The notes under the pieces: generated by a model | Seen by the model: only the letters and a program-made list of their open reading frames with translations | Databases searched by the model: none | What the model was told of the DNA's origin: nothing | NCBI GenBank assembly: GCA_024636295.1 | Contig: JAGXHI010000061.1 | Location: 214,020 to 278,019 of the forward strand | Origin: Desulfuromonadales bacterium | GTDB taxonomy: Bacteria > Desulfobacterota > Desulfuromonadia > Desulfuromonadales > JAGXHI01 | Reading direction: 5' to 3' | DNA: 64,000 bases | In this document: positions 51,031-61,226 of the stretch, in pieces | Position numbering within the stretch: position 1 is the stretch's first letter | Layout: every line of letters begins with the position of its first letter | Program-made: the position numbers and the translations under genes

Positions 51031-52401
51031 TCAGGCGGCTGTCCGGAGGATATCCCCGATTATGCGCTCCAGGTGGACAAGTGTCGAGCAGGCCTCCACC
51101 CGATGACAGTGGGGAGCGATCCGATTCATCTCCGAGTCTCCGTAAGACCAGAGGGCGCGAGGCTCCGGATTCAACCAGATCACCTGCCTGGCCCGTTCGA
51201 AAATCTGTCTCAGGATCTCGACCCGGGGATTTCCATAATTGCTTCGGCCATCCCCCAGAATAATAACCGTGGACCGGTGGTCGAGTCGGTCATAGCATAA
51301 CCTCCGGAAATCCACAAAAGCCTGCCCATAGTCGGTCGATCCCGATCCGCAGGCGGAGAGAATCCGGGGAATGGCCTCTTCCACGGGCGCACCTTCAAAA
51401 TAATCCGTGACCTCCTCGAGACGGGAAGAAAACGCAAAGGAGCGGACCTTGGGCAGAATCTCATTCAGACTGTAAAGGAACATCAGAAGGAAGCGAGCTG
51501 CAGTCTGAACGGATCCGCTGACGTCGCAGACCGCAAAAATCCTGGGGCGCTCTCTTTTTTTCATTTTCCACCGGGGCTTGAGCAGAAGACCCTGATAGGC
51601 AAGATTCTCTCTGAGCGTCCGTCGGACATCGAGCTTTCCTCGATTATGGATTTTTCGACGCCTCGAATGGAGGGCGGTGAGGCGCCTGGCCATTTTCCCC
51701 ACCAGAAGCTGCATCTGTTGAAAATCCCTGTGCTCGGCTCTCGACAGGTCGATTCTTCGAAGGGACTTCTCGCGTATTCGCCTGGTCGGTTCGACGGAAT
51801 AAAGTTCCAGTTGCTGATCGACAAAAGCTCGAACTTCCTCCAGGAGATAATCCCTTTCCTCTTCCAATTTCGCGGCAAGAGTTTTTCCTTCAGGAGCGTC
51901 CGAAAATTCAAGATTGGTGATCTCCTCCTCCAGTTCGATCCATCCCATGTACTCCAGAATCCGCCGGGTAAAAAGAGCCGTCTGCGTGAAAAGGACTATT
52001 TCGCTTACGCCTGCCGAACGAGCAGCCTCGGCCATTGATACGGCCAATCCCTGATGGTCTCCTTCCAGGAGCATTCGGCCCAGAATGGATTGGATCAGGG
52101 GATTCTGGTTCTCCGAGGGCGGGATCGGGGGATATGTCTTTTCGCTCTCTTCAGGAGAGTCTGTCTCCTTTTTCAGCCCGGAAAAGGAATCGAAGGAGAA
52201 GAACCGCTCGAAGCACTCGGCGTAGACCGCCTTTTCCCTGGCGGTCTTTGCCAGCACCTGTCCCAGGGATGCCTTCAGTATCTGACGGTCACGATAGCCG
52301 ACAAGGTGAAGGGCCCGAACTGCATCGAGGGCTTCGGGAATCGAGATGCGAACGTCGGAACCGCGCAGGATCTTGATGAACTGGGCGAGGGTTCGATCCA
52401 T
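51031..52401 (-). CDS. VWA-domain protein (CoxE-like)
   Basis: IFAVCDVSGSVQTAARFLLMFLYSL MIDAS-like; STDYGQAFVDF; downstream of MoxR gene. Confidence 0.9.
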   Translation of the reverse strand: MDRTLAQFIKILRGSDVRISIPEALDAVRALHLVGYRDRQILKASLGQVLAKTAREKAVYAECFERFFSFDSFSGLKKETDSPEESEKTYPPIPPSENQNPLIQSILGRMLLEGDHQGLAVSMAEAARSAGVSEIVLFTQTALFTRRILEYMGWIELEEEITNLEFSDAPEGKTLAAKLEEERDYLLEEVRAFVDQQLELYSVEPTRRIREKSLRRIDLSRAEHRDFQQMQLLVGKMARRLTALHSRRRKIHNRGKLDVRRTLRENLAYQGLLLKPRWKMKKRERPRIFAVCDVSGSVQTAARFLLMFLYSLNEILPKVRSFAFSSRLEEVTDYFEGAPVEEAIPRILSACGSGSTDYGQAFVDFRRLCYDRLDHRSTVIILGDGRSNYGNPRVEILRQIFERARQVIWLNPEPRALWSYGDSEMNRIAPHCHRVEACSTLVHLERIIGDILRTAA

Positions 52402-52403
52402 GA

Positions 52404-53357
52404 TCAGCTTTCGATGACGGCCCTGGCCGTAATGCGGCTCAACTGGGGCGCGGCTGTTTCGATGTCCTCCCGGAATTTCAGAACAACATTCAGCGTATTG
52501 CGGACAACTTCGATATCGAGGGATTCCGTATGCAGAAGCACCAGTGTTCGGGCCCAGTCAATTGTCTCGCTGATCGCGGGGATTTTTTTCAGGTCCAGGG
52601 TCCTGAGTTGCTGCAGGAAGGAGACGAGTTGACGACGGAGTTTCTCGGGGACTTCGGGGACGCGGGATTGTACGATTTGCCGCTCCTGCTTTTCATCCGG
52701 ATAGGGGATATGCAGGTGAAGGCATCGCCGCCGCATGGCATCTCCCAGTTCACGGGTATTATTGCTGGTCAGGAAAACCATCGGGGTGGATTCGGCCCGG
52801 ATGGTGCCGATCTCCGGAATTGAAACCTGATAATCCGACAGCATTTCGAGCAGAAAGGCCTCGAACTCCTGGTCCGATTTGTCGATTTCATCGATCAGCA
52901 GCACAACCCCCTCTTTATGTTTCAGTGCCTGCAGAAGGGGGCGAGGCTCCAGGAATTGTTCGGAAAAGAAAAGGTCTTCGAAATTGTTCAGCCGCTTCAT
53001 GGATTCATCGAGTCCCCGCGCACCTTCAAGAAGATCATTGATCTTTTCCTTGAGAACCTGGGTATAAAGAAGCTGTTTGCCGTATTTCCATTCATAAAGT
53101 GACCGCGATTCATCCAACCCTTCGTAGCACTGAAGGCGGATAAGGGGGCGGCCGAGATATTCGGCTGCCGTTTTGGCAAGCTCCGTCTTTCCGACTCCCG
53201 GAGGGCCTTCCACCAGGACGGGTTTTCCCAGATGGTGGGACAGGTAGGCCGCCGATGCAATCGTCTTATCGCAGATATAGCCCAGATCTTCCATGCCTTG
53301 CCGGGTGGCTTCGATCGAGGAAAATTTGTCCGATATCTCCCTGCACAATTCAGTCAT
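52404..53357 (-). CDS. MoxR-family AAA ATPase
   Basis: PVLVEGPPGVGKTELAKTAAEYLG, VVLLIDEIDKSDQEFEAFLLEML; start MTELCREISDKF at 53357, because the longer N-terminus runs into a repeat-like element. Confidence 0.92.
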   Translation of the reverse strand: MTELCREISDKFSSIEATRQGMEDLGYICDKTIASAAYLSHHLGKPVLVEGPPGVGKTELAKTAAEYLGRPLIRLQCYEGLDESRSLYEWKYGKQLLYTQVLKEKINDLLEGARGLDESMKRLNNFEDLFFSEQFLEPRPLLQALKHKEGVVLLIDEIDKSDQEFEAFLLEMLSDYQVSIPEIGTIRAESTPMVFLTSNNTRELGDAMRRRCLHLHIPYPDEKQERQIVQSRVPEVPEKLRRQLVSFLQQLRTLDLKKIPAISETIDWARTLVLLHTESLDIEVVRNTLNVVLKFREDIETAAPQLSRITARAVIES

Positions 53358-53440
53358 TCTCAAGTCTGCTCCATTTAATTTTCGAACAGGTCGTGCGCCG
53401 AATCGATTTGCTGGCGCAATGGTCCGAATCCGGTTAAGTT

Positions 53441-53605
53441 TGATGGCGTCGCAAAAACTCACCAACTGCTGCGTTGCTGCAATTGCTCTCGCTGTTTCGA
53501 CGTACGTAAGTACGCCTCATTGCTCGACAATCGCGCGCCTTGCATTTGGCGCTTCTTGCTTAGCCATCGACTATTTTGCTTTCTTGCGAAAGTGTCAAGT
53601 TTAAA
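53441..53605. repeat. structured intergenic repeat-like element with CGTAC-GTAA-GTACG core
   Basis: TGATGGCGTCGCAAAAACTC ... CGTAC(GTAA)GTACG (53501-53514) ... ATTTTGCTTTCTTGCGA; single copy in this window. Confidence 0.45.
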
Positions 53606-53735
53606 TTGATTCTTAGCAGTTTATCCGGTGATTTTCCATGTTTTTCTGGATGAGATTTTATGGATGTTCCGAGGCAGTTCGCAACCGGATCCCGCAGAAT
53701 TGGTGGGAGTGGGACGACTCTGGGTGGTCGGGTCA

Positions 53736-54974
53736 TCAGATGGAGGGATTTAATTGCTTCCTTTCCCGGAAAACCCTCAGGAAAGAGAATCGGGCCGGAA
53801 TCAGAAACAAAACGAGGAAAAGGGCGATAATCAGGAACGCCGGGCGAAGACCAGCGCGATCGGCGAGGATTCCGACAAGGGGCCCGCTGCAGACGAACAG
53901 AAGTCGGAAAGCCAGGGATTTCAGGGAGAGAATGGCGGCTCGATTTTCCGATCCGCTCGCCTGCTGAAGACAGTTTCTCAATAGAGGGCCCTGGAGGCCG
54001 CGCATGGCCGTGAGCAGATAGTAAAAAAGAAATCCGAATAATCCCGGGGTCAGCCCCAGGCCGAGATAGCCGGCAACGATCAAGACCAGAAAAAGAGCGG
54101 ACATTCCGCGCAGCCCCAGGTGGAAGTGCACGCGGTGACTGAGCAGGGAGAAGAGGGCGACCGTCAGGTTGGCGCCGGCCCAGATGGGTCCGAACCAATG
54201 CAGGGGGACTCCCGCCTGCTGCATATAAGGCTGGATCAGCCACACAGGATAGAAGGAGGAGATGCCGAGAAAAGTGGCGAAGATTATCGTCAGCCGGATG
54301 GGGCGATCTTCCAGGAAAACCCGACGGCAGATCCCGACGGCTTCGGCCAGATGAGAGCGCGTGCGGATGCGGATTTCCCTTGTCGGTTCCACCAGGAATC
54401 GGGTAACGACCAGTGCAAGAATCCAGACTCCCACCTGGATGATAAAGGGAAGCAGAGGGGCGACGGCATAAAGAGTCCCCGCAAAAACCGCCCCGGCCGC
54501 TTCTCCCGCTTGTGCGCTGCCGGTCATGCGGCCGTCGAAACGTGTATATTCATCTTCACGCCCCATGCCCTTCAGGGTCTCGAAAAGCAGAGCGCTGTCG
54601 CTTCCGCTGACGAACGCGAAAGATATCCCGAGAAGGATTTCTGCTATCATGACTTCGAAAAAAGTGGCGGCTACCGTGTATAGCCCCCATCCAACAATTC
54701 CCAGAAGAGAAGCCAGTGATAGAGCAAAACGGTACCCCAGTCGATCGCTTACGTAGCCTGAAGGATATTCCATCAATAATGTGGCGAAGGAGAAGATCCC
54801 CTGCAGCAGCATGATCTCCGCAAGGCTCAGGCCAATATGGTCCTTCCAGAAAAGAGTGATGATGGCCATGGGCAGCAAGGCCATTTTGAGGAAGGAGAAG
54901 GCGTATATCCAACGGATATTCGCCGGAAGGGCGCGCAGGGAAAGTGATGAATTCTCGGAACCGGAAGGAGTCAC
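53736..54974 (-). CDS. MFS transporter
   Basis: 12-TM pattern; LMEYPSGYVSDRLGYRFALSLASLLG (MFS loop 2-3 motif). Confidence 0.88.
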   Translation of the reverse strand: MTPSGSENSSLSLRALPANIRWIYAFSFLKMALLPMAIITLFWKDHIGLSLAEIMLLQGIFSFATLLMEYPSGYVSDRLGYRFALSLASLLGIVGWGLYTVAATFFEVMIAEILLGISFAFVSGSDSALLFETLKGMGREDEYTRFDGRMTGSAQAGEAAGAVFAGTLYAVAPLLPFIIQVGVWILALVVTRFLVEPTREIRIRTRSHLAEAVGICRRVFLEDRPIRLTIIFATFLGISSFYPVWLIQPYMQQAGVPLHWFGPIWAGANLTVALFSLLSHRVHFHLGLRGMSALFLVLIVAGYLGLGLTPGLFGFLFYYLLTAMRGLQGPLLRNCLQQASGSENRAAILSLKSLAFRLLFVCSGPLVGILADRAGLRPAFLIIALFLVLFLIPARFSFLRVFRERKQLNPSI

Positions 54975-55336
54975 GTTCGCTTATTTCAGAGAAATGCGCC
55001 CGGGCCGGGCGCCGTGATTTGATTTTTTTCCACGGATGAGAACCTATTTCGTCATCCGACGGCCTAAAAGTCAAGTTCGAGCAGAATTTTTCTGTTTTTC
55101 AAGGAGAGGTTGGAAGAGGGCGGGCAGAAACGGAAGAAGGAAAGGAGAGAGGGAAAACTCTCGAGTTATCCCTCTCTCCTTTGCAAGTGTTTCCGGGTGC
55201 GATTTTCAGTCTCTTTTGACGAATTCCGCCCCACCCGGGGTTGCGAGAAATAACGGAGTTCATATGAAAACATAAATTGGCAAATCGCCTGTGCGTTTTC
55301 ACAAGACTGTACATTCCTTCCCACGTCATTGTCTGG

Positions 55337-56680
55337 TCATGTGGGATTAATGCATCTTTTTCCATCCTCAATCTCTTTGCACATCATTTTGTGCATCGCT
55401 TCGTTTATCGGATATAGCTGAAGGATTCCCGCTCCGATAAAACAGAAAGCTGCAGGGACCAGAGTCATAAGGAGCCTTATTCCAAGAAGAGAGGATTCCG
55501 TCTGGGGGACGTTGGCGACATATCCGCATAAATCCAGCATGAGTCCGGCGAAGAGTGCGGCAATGGCCCCGGAGAGTTTCATGGACATGCCAAAAATGCC
55601 GTATTGAGCACCTTCGGTTCTTACCCCATGCTTCCATTCTGTATACTCTACGGTATCAGGTAAAAGAGATAGACAGCTTAAACTTACGCCCGAAAAATGG
55701 ATTCCTGAAATGATGAAGATTGTAAGGAGGATAGGGAGGCTGTTTGAGTGTACAAAAAAGAGCGCCACCAATGATAGCCCGTATCCAAGCAGACAGATTG
55801 TGAAAACAGATCTTTTGCCGACCTTGCTGGAAAGCCATATCCATAAAGGTATCGCTATTGCTCCAACCAAGAACAGGCAGGTTAATGCAATGGGAATGAA
55901 CGCTTCAAAATCAATGTTGTACTTGAAGAAGTAATTCACCATCATGCCTGTCGTTGTAAAGACAATGAACACACATCCAAGCACCGTCATCAAAATCAGA
56001 AAGGGTTCATTCTTTCTGATGAGGCCCGCGATTTCTTTAATTTTATACCTGGTTGTATTTTCGGTGTGAACCCTTTCTTTGATCAACAGGAAACAGAGAA
56101 TCAAAAAACCCGCAATCAGTATGCCGTAGATTAGACCCAGCCTGCTGAAGCCGATGCTCTCAGGGCCGAAGGCCAGCGATAAGGGCTTTGTCGCACCGCC
56201 AATAACAATCAGAGCTACAAGAACAAAAAACCTGCTGTATCCAGCGAGGCTGGCGCGCTCCTGGCTGTCCGTGGTGATATTGGGCAAAATTGCATTAAAC
56301 GGAACGCTGGTGATTGTAAAGCTCATCCACACCCCCAGCATCAGCAGAAAGTAATACCAGAATTTTGCCTCCGCAGAGAGGTCGGGAACCTGCCATAAGA
56401 AATAGAAGAATATCGGGAGGGCAATACCGCCAAAAAGAAGAAAGGGTCGCCTGGCCTTGGTATGGTCCGAAATATATCCCATGACAGGGTCTGCAATCGC
56501 ACTGCAGAGATGAGTTGCCATGAGAATCAGGCCGGCTGCCGCTGCTCCGATCATTGCGACATCAGTCAAAAAGTACAGGATGAAGATACTGATGGTACTG
56601 GAGACGAACTCAAGCCCGAAGGATCCCATGCCATAACCGAGCTTTTCATTGACTGGCACTCTGGCGTTGCTGGCAGGCAT
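55337..56680 (-). CDS. MFS transporter, glycoside-pentoside-hexuronide:cation symporter family
   Basis: KLGYGMGSFGLEFVSSTISIFILYFLTDV; DPVMGYISDHTKARRPFLLFGGI. Confidence 0.9.
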   Translation of the reverse strand: MPASNARVPVNEKLGYGMGSFGLEFVSSTISIFILYFLTDVAMIGAAAAGLILMATHLCSAIADPVMGYISDHTKARRPFLLFGGIALPIFFYFLWQVPDLSAEAKFWYYFLLMLGVWMSFTITSVPFNAILPNITTDSQERASLAGYSRFFVLVALIVIGGATKPLSLAFGPESIGFSRLGLIYGILIAGFLILCFLLIKERVHTENTTRYKIKEIAGLIRKNEPFLILMTVLGCVFIVFTTTGMMVNYFFKYNIDFEAFIPIALTCLFLVGAIAIPLWIWLSSKVGKRSVFTICLLGYGLSLVALFFVHSNSLPILLTIFIISGIHFSGVSLSCLSLLPDTVEYTEWKHGVRTEGAQYGIFGMSMKLSGAIAALFAGLMLDLCGYVANVPQTESSLLGIRLLMTLVPAAFCFIGAGILQLYPINEAMHKMMCKEIEDGKRCINPT

Positions 56681-56708
56681 TGAGGCTCCTTATCGAAGAG
56701 AAGAAACT

Positions 56709-57734
56709 CTAGTCGCTGGCAGTCGTCCCCCGGATGGCGATTCCGCTCTCGAAGGACTGCAGCGGTATCTGCACAGCAAGCATGCCGAAGGAGGTCACCG
56801 CCAGCAGCGCCAGAAAGGCGGCTCCCATGACAATCCTCTTGCGCGGGCTCACCGTGTAGTAGCGCGCCTTTTCGACTTTGTCCTTTTTGGCCGAGGACCA
56901 GATTTGCAGACTTCCCATGATGACGATTAGAGCGATGATGGGGGACCAGGTCAGGTAGAAAAGTCCGACCGCCCCCGCCAGCCCGACGATCCACAATCTG
57001 GGGCTGATGACGCCGATGATCCGTCCGCCGTCCAGGGGAGAGATGGGGAGCAGGTTGAAGAGATTGAGAAGGAAACCGGCCGAAGCGAGGGCGTACCAGA
57101 AGGGGTTGCCGGTGGCCAGCCCCGCACCGGCGCAGCCGACCGCCCCAAGGGTGCCCAGGAGAGGTCCGCCGTACGCGGCCACCGCCTCGGAGAAGGCGTT
57201 GTCGGGAAGCTGTTTCATGCCGATGAAGGCACCCATGAAGGGGATGAACATCGGGGCGGTCGCCTTGATTCCCAGCATCCGCAAGGCCGCCACGTGCCCC
57301 ATTTCATGAATGAAGATGAGGACGACGAATCCGGCGGCAAAGGACCACCCCCAGAACAGAGCATAGGCCCAGATGCTGATCAGCATAGTGAGGAAGGTTT
57401 TGAATTTGCCGACCTGCAGCAGCATCGGAACGTATTTGAGCTTGCTGAAGAGAAAGAAAAGGAGGAGCCCCAGCGGTCCGAACCGGCGGAGGAATCCCTT
57501 TTTCTGCGGCCCGCTGCCTGTATATTCGATGGTACCGCTGGAGTCGAAGATCGGCGTCTCCCCGTATGAGATGGCGGTCTGACCGCCAAAGGGTCGGTTT
57601 TCCGGGATCGGGGGGATGGATGTTGCTGACGTCTCTGGGCCGGACGGAGTATCGGGTCTGCTTTCCTGTATGGTTTCTCGCATGGATTCCCTGGAAAAGG
57701 TAAAAAATTTTAGGGGATGATGGGTCACCAACAC
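56709..57734 (-). CDS. site-2 protease, M50-family metalloprotease
   Basis: VLIFIHEMGHVAAL (HEXXH), NLLPISPLDGGRI (NPxPxDGG-like). Confidence 0.92.
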   Translation of the reverse strand: MLVTHHPLKFFTFSRESMRETIQESRPDTPSGPETSATSIPPIPENRPFGGQTAISYGETPIFDSSGTIEYTGSGPQKKGFLRRFGPLGLLLFFLFSKLKYVPMLLQVGKFKTFLTMLISIWAYALFWGWSFAAGFVVLIFIHEMGHVAALRMLGIKATAPMFIPFMGAFIGMKQLPDNAFSEAVAAYGGPLLGTLGAVGCAGAGLATGNPFWYALASAGFLLNLFNLLPISPLDGGRIIGVISPRLWIVGLAGAVGLFYLTWSPIIALIVIMGSLQIWSSAKKDKVEKARYYTVSPRKRIVMGAAFLALLAVTSFGMLAVQIPLQSFESGIAIRGTTASD

Positions 57735-57742
57735 TCAGTTGA

Positions 57743-58201
57743 TCAATCAGAATTCCGCAGCATGCGGGTGAGCGTGCGGTCGAGGGCGGAGGCGAAGCGC
57801 TGACGATCGGAATGACCGAACGGCGCCGGGCCGCCTTGAATGAGTCCTTCATCGCGGAGGCCCTGCAACAGATCCCGCTGAGACAGTCGCTCCCCCACGT
57901 TATCCCCGGTGTAGAGATCCCCCCGGGGGTCGAGGGCCACGCCGCCCTTTTCGACGATTTTCGCCGCCAGGGGGATATCGGCGGTGAGGACGAGATCCGT
58001 CCCCGTGGCGTGCTCGGCGATATACTTATCCGCCTCGTCGGCGCCGCCCGGGACGATCACCGAGGAAATGAGGCGGGCATGGTGTTTCGAAAGCCCCTTG
58101 TTGGCGACCAGACAGACTTCCACCTCCAGGCGATCTGCGGCCCGGAAGACGATTTCCTTGACCACCCGCGGGCAGGCGTCGGCATCGATCCAGATTTTCA
58201 T
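57743..58201 (-). CDS. YaiI/YqxD (DUF188) family protein
   Basis: [37 protein letters not shown]-like [32 protein letters not shown]. Confidence 0.93.
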   Translation of the reverse strand: MKIWIDADACPRVVKEIVFRAADRLEVEVCLVANKGLSKHHARLISSVIVPGGADEADKYIAEHATGTDLVLTADIPLAAKIVEKGGVALDPRGDLYTGDNVGERLSQRDLLQGLRDEGLIQGGPAPFGHSDRQRFASALDRTLTRMLRNSD

Positions 58202-58499
58202 GTTTTCCTTTACTCTCCGAGGCCCGGAAAATTAGTAGACGGACCGGTTCCTGCGGACCGGCCTGCAACCTCGAGGGTAACCGCTGGAGCGCTTTCGGCG
58301 CAACCATATTCTTATAATCCGGTTTTAAATGATGGAGATCGGCGAGACAAGGAAAAATCTTCTGTTAAACAGAGTGCCTGCCGATAAGGTCAGGCAGTTC
58401 CAGCCTACTGTCGAAGGCGATCTGGTTCGGGATTCTTTCCGAGTCGAGAAGGCCGCCGTCACAGTCGAAAATGCCCCAGCATTCTCTTGCGCTCTATAC

Positions 58500-58934
58500 T
58501 TATCTTTCCGCGCCGCGTCGGAAGGGGCGACATCCGAGTGAAAAACCACCCGTAGCAAACAATCCCGCCGCCGCTCCACCAACGGAAACCAACCCCAGAG
58601 CAGCGCCCCCCATAGCGATGAGCCCGACAGAGAGCCCGCCCATGGTCAGACCCCCGACCGCCACCCCGCCCATGGCCACGGCTCCGCGTGCAATGCCGCC
58701 CATGGCAAGGATGCCTCGACTTCGGGCGCCCATGGCCACAATTCCCGAAGCGTCGCCGCCGAGAGCAAGGACCCCTTCGGCGGAGTCGCCGAGAGCAATT
58801 ATGCCTCTGGCCTTGCCCAATTTTTCTCCGGAACCGGGGTCCGGACCAAAAGCGACCGATATCAGCGGTCTTCCAGCCCATTGAAGTGAAGATTCGTGTC
58901 TCACCGTTTTTTTCTTCACGCTGTGCTCCTCCAA
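58500..58934 (-). CDS. hypothetical protein with nine tandem 10-residue Gly-rich repeats
   Basis: IIALGDSAEG/VLALGGDASG/IVAMGARSRG/ILAMGGIARG/AVAMGGVAVG/GLTMGGLSVG/LIAMGGAALG/LVSVGGAAAG/LFATGGFSLG. Confidence 0.75.
   Translation of the reverse strand: MEEHSVKKKTVRHESSLQWAGRPLISVAFGPDPGSGEKLGKARGIIALGDSAEGVLALGGDASGIVAMGARSRGILAMGGIARGAVAMGGVAVGGLTMGGLSVGLIAMGGAALGLVSVGGAAAGLFATGGFSLGCRPFRRGAER
58533..58802 (-). repeat. coding repeat array, 9 x 30 bp
   Basis: Exact 10-codon period (residues 45-134). Confidence 0.85.
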
Positions 58935-59053
58935 TTGTTCGATTCAATCATTTTTTGAAAGAATACCATCTTATCCGTTCAAAGGCTGTTCTGCATGGAG
59001 TCTCAAAAGAGTCAGATACCTGAACCGCAGGTGAAAGCGGAGCCGGTTTCTGT

Positions 59054-59075
59054 CATCTGCGTAATCCGCGGCTAA
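59054..59075 (-). repeat. short dispersed repeat, left of recQ
   Basis: Reverse complement TTAGCCGCGGATTACGCAGATG; 20/22 identical to 61085-61106. Confidence 0.65.
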
Positions 59076-59115
59076 TTTCATCCACGTTTTTGCAGTCCCT
59101 TGTACTGCAGGGCAT

Positions 59116-61059
59116 TTAGAATTCCGTTCTTGCTCCAAAAACACTTTTTTCAACCATCCCCAGGACTTTCCGGAACGGAAGGTCTCCAAGCGCACCGAAA
59201 CCGGAATGGCGATTCAGCTTGGCGCGGGTGGCCGCGGGGCTGGTGATGCCGCAAAGGAAGCGCGCCAGCTGGCGTGGATGGGAGAGGGAAGGATGTTCTT
59301 CGGCATGGATTCGACGCGCGATTTCGGCTTCCTCCGCACCCGGTTCGAGCGGAGCGGTGCGTGCAAGGCGCTGTCCCTCTCCCTGTCGGCATCTGCTGCA
59401 GTCATTGCAATCGGAAAGGTTTTTTTCTCCGAAATATTCCAGCAGGTGGCGAGTAAGACAGCTTTTTTGCTCCGCGTAAGCGAGGACTTTCCGCAGACGG
59501 ACGATATCCCTCGCCTCCCGTTCAAAAAAGGTTTTTTGCAGATGGGCGACGAGTTGCCGGGAGTGGGGATTGGATCCTTCCAGGCGATAGCCGTGCCGAA
59601 GCCCGGCAGCCTGAACCGTCAGGTCCCCCTTTTCCTCCAGGAAGCCGACAGCGGCGGTGATCCGTCCGCGGGGCTCGTTCAGAGCAACGGCGCTTTCGGC
59701 GGGGTTGAGATGGGACCAGACCCGCCCAGGCCGCGCGGTGGCGAAGAGATCCTCCAGGAAAGCGGCGCGCGGCGGATCGAATTCGGCGCGGATCGCCTCA
59801 AACGGTCTATTGAATCTGACCTTGTAACTGTCGTAGAAAGGTCCCGTGGCCCGAAGAACTCCATTCAGTTCAAGATACGTGAAGACGGTGGCGATCACCA
59901 GAGGGCGTATGTCGAAGATTCCAGAGAGTTCGAAGTGGGAGACATCGAAAATTTCCCCCTGGCTGAGCAGGTGCTCCACAAGCGCTCCGAGGTCTTCGGG
60001 AACAGGGGTGTCGCCGTAGGTGAAGTTGGCCAGCACCGTCAGGTCGTCGGCGCAGGCCAGAATTTCGCAATGGGCGTCTTTCCCGTCGCGGCCGGCACGG
60101 CCGATCTCCTGCATATAATTCTCGATGGTTTTGGGCAGATTGTAATGGTAGATAGCGCGGATGTCGGCCTTGTCGATCCCCATGCCGAAGGCGATGGTGG
60201 CGACGACCACCTTTAAGTCGCCGGCCATGAAGGCATCCTGCACGGCGGTGCGGTCTTCGTTTTTCATCCCCGCGTGGTAAGCCCGTGCGGCAACCCCTTC
60301 GGCATCGAGAAAAGCGGCTATCTCTTCGGCGGTCTTCTGCAGGGTGACGTACGCGATGGTCGGTTCGGGAGGCCGTTCGCGAAGGCGTTGGAGGAGCAGT
60401 TCGCGACGCTCCGGAGCGGGGCAGGGGGTGACCTCCAGATGCAGGTTAGGACGATGAAAACTCGTGCGGGTCTGGTCGCTCTCGGGGATATGGAAGGCGC
60501 TGCGGATATCGGCGGCGACCTCCGGGGTTGCGGTGGCGGTCAGGGCCAGAACCCTGTCGACCTTCAGCTCTTCGGCCAGACGAGCGATCTTCAGATATTC
60601 GGGGCGGAAATTATGTCCCCACTCGGAGATGCAATGAGCCTCGTCGATGGCCAGTAAAGCGATACGCCGCCCGCGCAGGCGATTCAGAAAACGCTCGTTG
60701 GCCAGCCTCTCCGGGGCGATGTAGAGAATCCTGAGGCTGCCGTCGTCCAACTGGCGATAGATCGTCTGCGCCTCGGCGGGACCGATGCTGGAGTCGAGAC
60801 GGGCGGCCATGATGCCGCGCCCCCGCAGCACGTCGACCTGGTCCTTCATCAGGGCGATAAGGGGCGAGATGACCAGGGTCAGGCCGTCCAGCAGCAGGGC
60901 GGGCAATTGATAGCAGAGACTCTTGCCGCCCCCGGTGGGAAAGATCGCCAGGGCCGAACGCCCGGCCAGCAGGCACTTTATGACCTCCTCCTGCCCCGGA
61001 AGAAATGTGGTGAAGGTGAAATTTTCACGCAGACGCCGGTTGATGGATTCCATGGACAT
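59116..61059 (-). CDS. recQ: RecQ-family ATP-dependent DNA helicase
   Basis: ALAIFPTGGGKSLCYQLPAL, AIDEAHCISEWGHNFRPEYL, ATIAFGMGIDKADIRAIYHYNLPKTIENYMQEIGRAGRDG; start MSMESINRRLRENF at 61059. Confidence 0.94.
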   Translation of the reverse strand: MSMESINRRLRENFTFTTFLPGQEEVIKCLLAGRSALAIFPTGGGKSLCYQLPALLLDGLTLVISPLIALMKDQVDVLRGRGIMAARLDSSIGPAEAQTIYRQLDDGSLRILYIAPERLANERFLNRLRGRRIALLAIDEAHCISEWGHNFRPEYLKIARLAEELKVDRVLALTATATPEVAADIRSAFHIPESDQTRTSFHRPNLHLEVTPCPAPERRELLLQRLRERPPEPTIAYVTLQKTAEEIAAFLDAEGVAARAYHAGMKNEDRTAVQDAFMAGDLKVVVATIAFGMGIDKADIRAIYHYNLPKTIENYMQEIGRAGRDGKDAHCEILACADDLTVLANFTYGDTPVPEDLGALVEHLLSQGEIFDVSHFELSGIFDIRPLVIATVFTYLELNGVLRATGPFYDSYKVRFNRPFEAIRAEFDPPRAAFLEDLFATARPGRVWSHLNPAESAVALNEPRGRITAAVGFLEEKGDLTVQAAGLRHGYRLEGSNPHSRQLVAHLQKTFFEREARDIVRLRKVLAYAEQKSCLTRHLLEYFGEKNLSDCNDCSRCRQGEGQRLARTAPLEPGAEEAEIARRIHAEEHPSLSHPRQLARFLCGITSPAATRAKLNRHSGFGALGDLPFRKVLGMVEKSVFGARTEF

Positions 61060-61084
61060 TTTCCCTCCAATGAAAAAACTTTTT

Positions 61085-61106
61085 TTAGCCGCAGATGACG
61101 CAGATG
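61085..61106 (+). repeat. short dispersed repeat, right of recQ, inverted relative to 59054-59075
   Basis: TTAGCCGCAGATGACGCAGATG. Confidence 0.65.
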
Positions 61107-61226
61107 TCCGCGGATTTGACCAAGCCAAACCCGTGTTGTTCCATGTTCGGAGAATCTGTATGCATCCGTGGCCGAATATGTTTGCCGGATTTCTTCGGTC
61201 GCAAACCAGATCCGGTCCCGCGGGCA

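Noticed and set aside
58533-58802. 30-bp periodicity considered as a CRISPR-like array
   Set aside because: No unique spacers; units are degenerate and in one reading frame, so this is a coding repeat.
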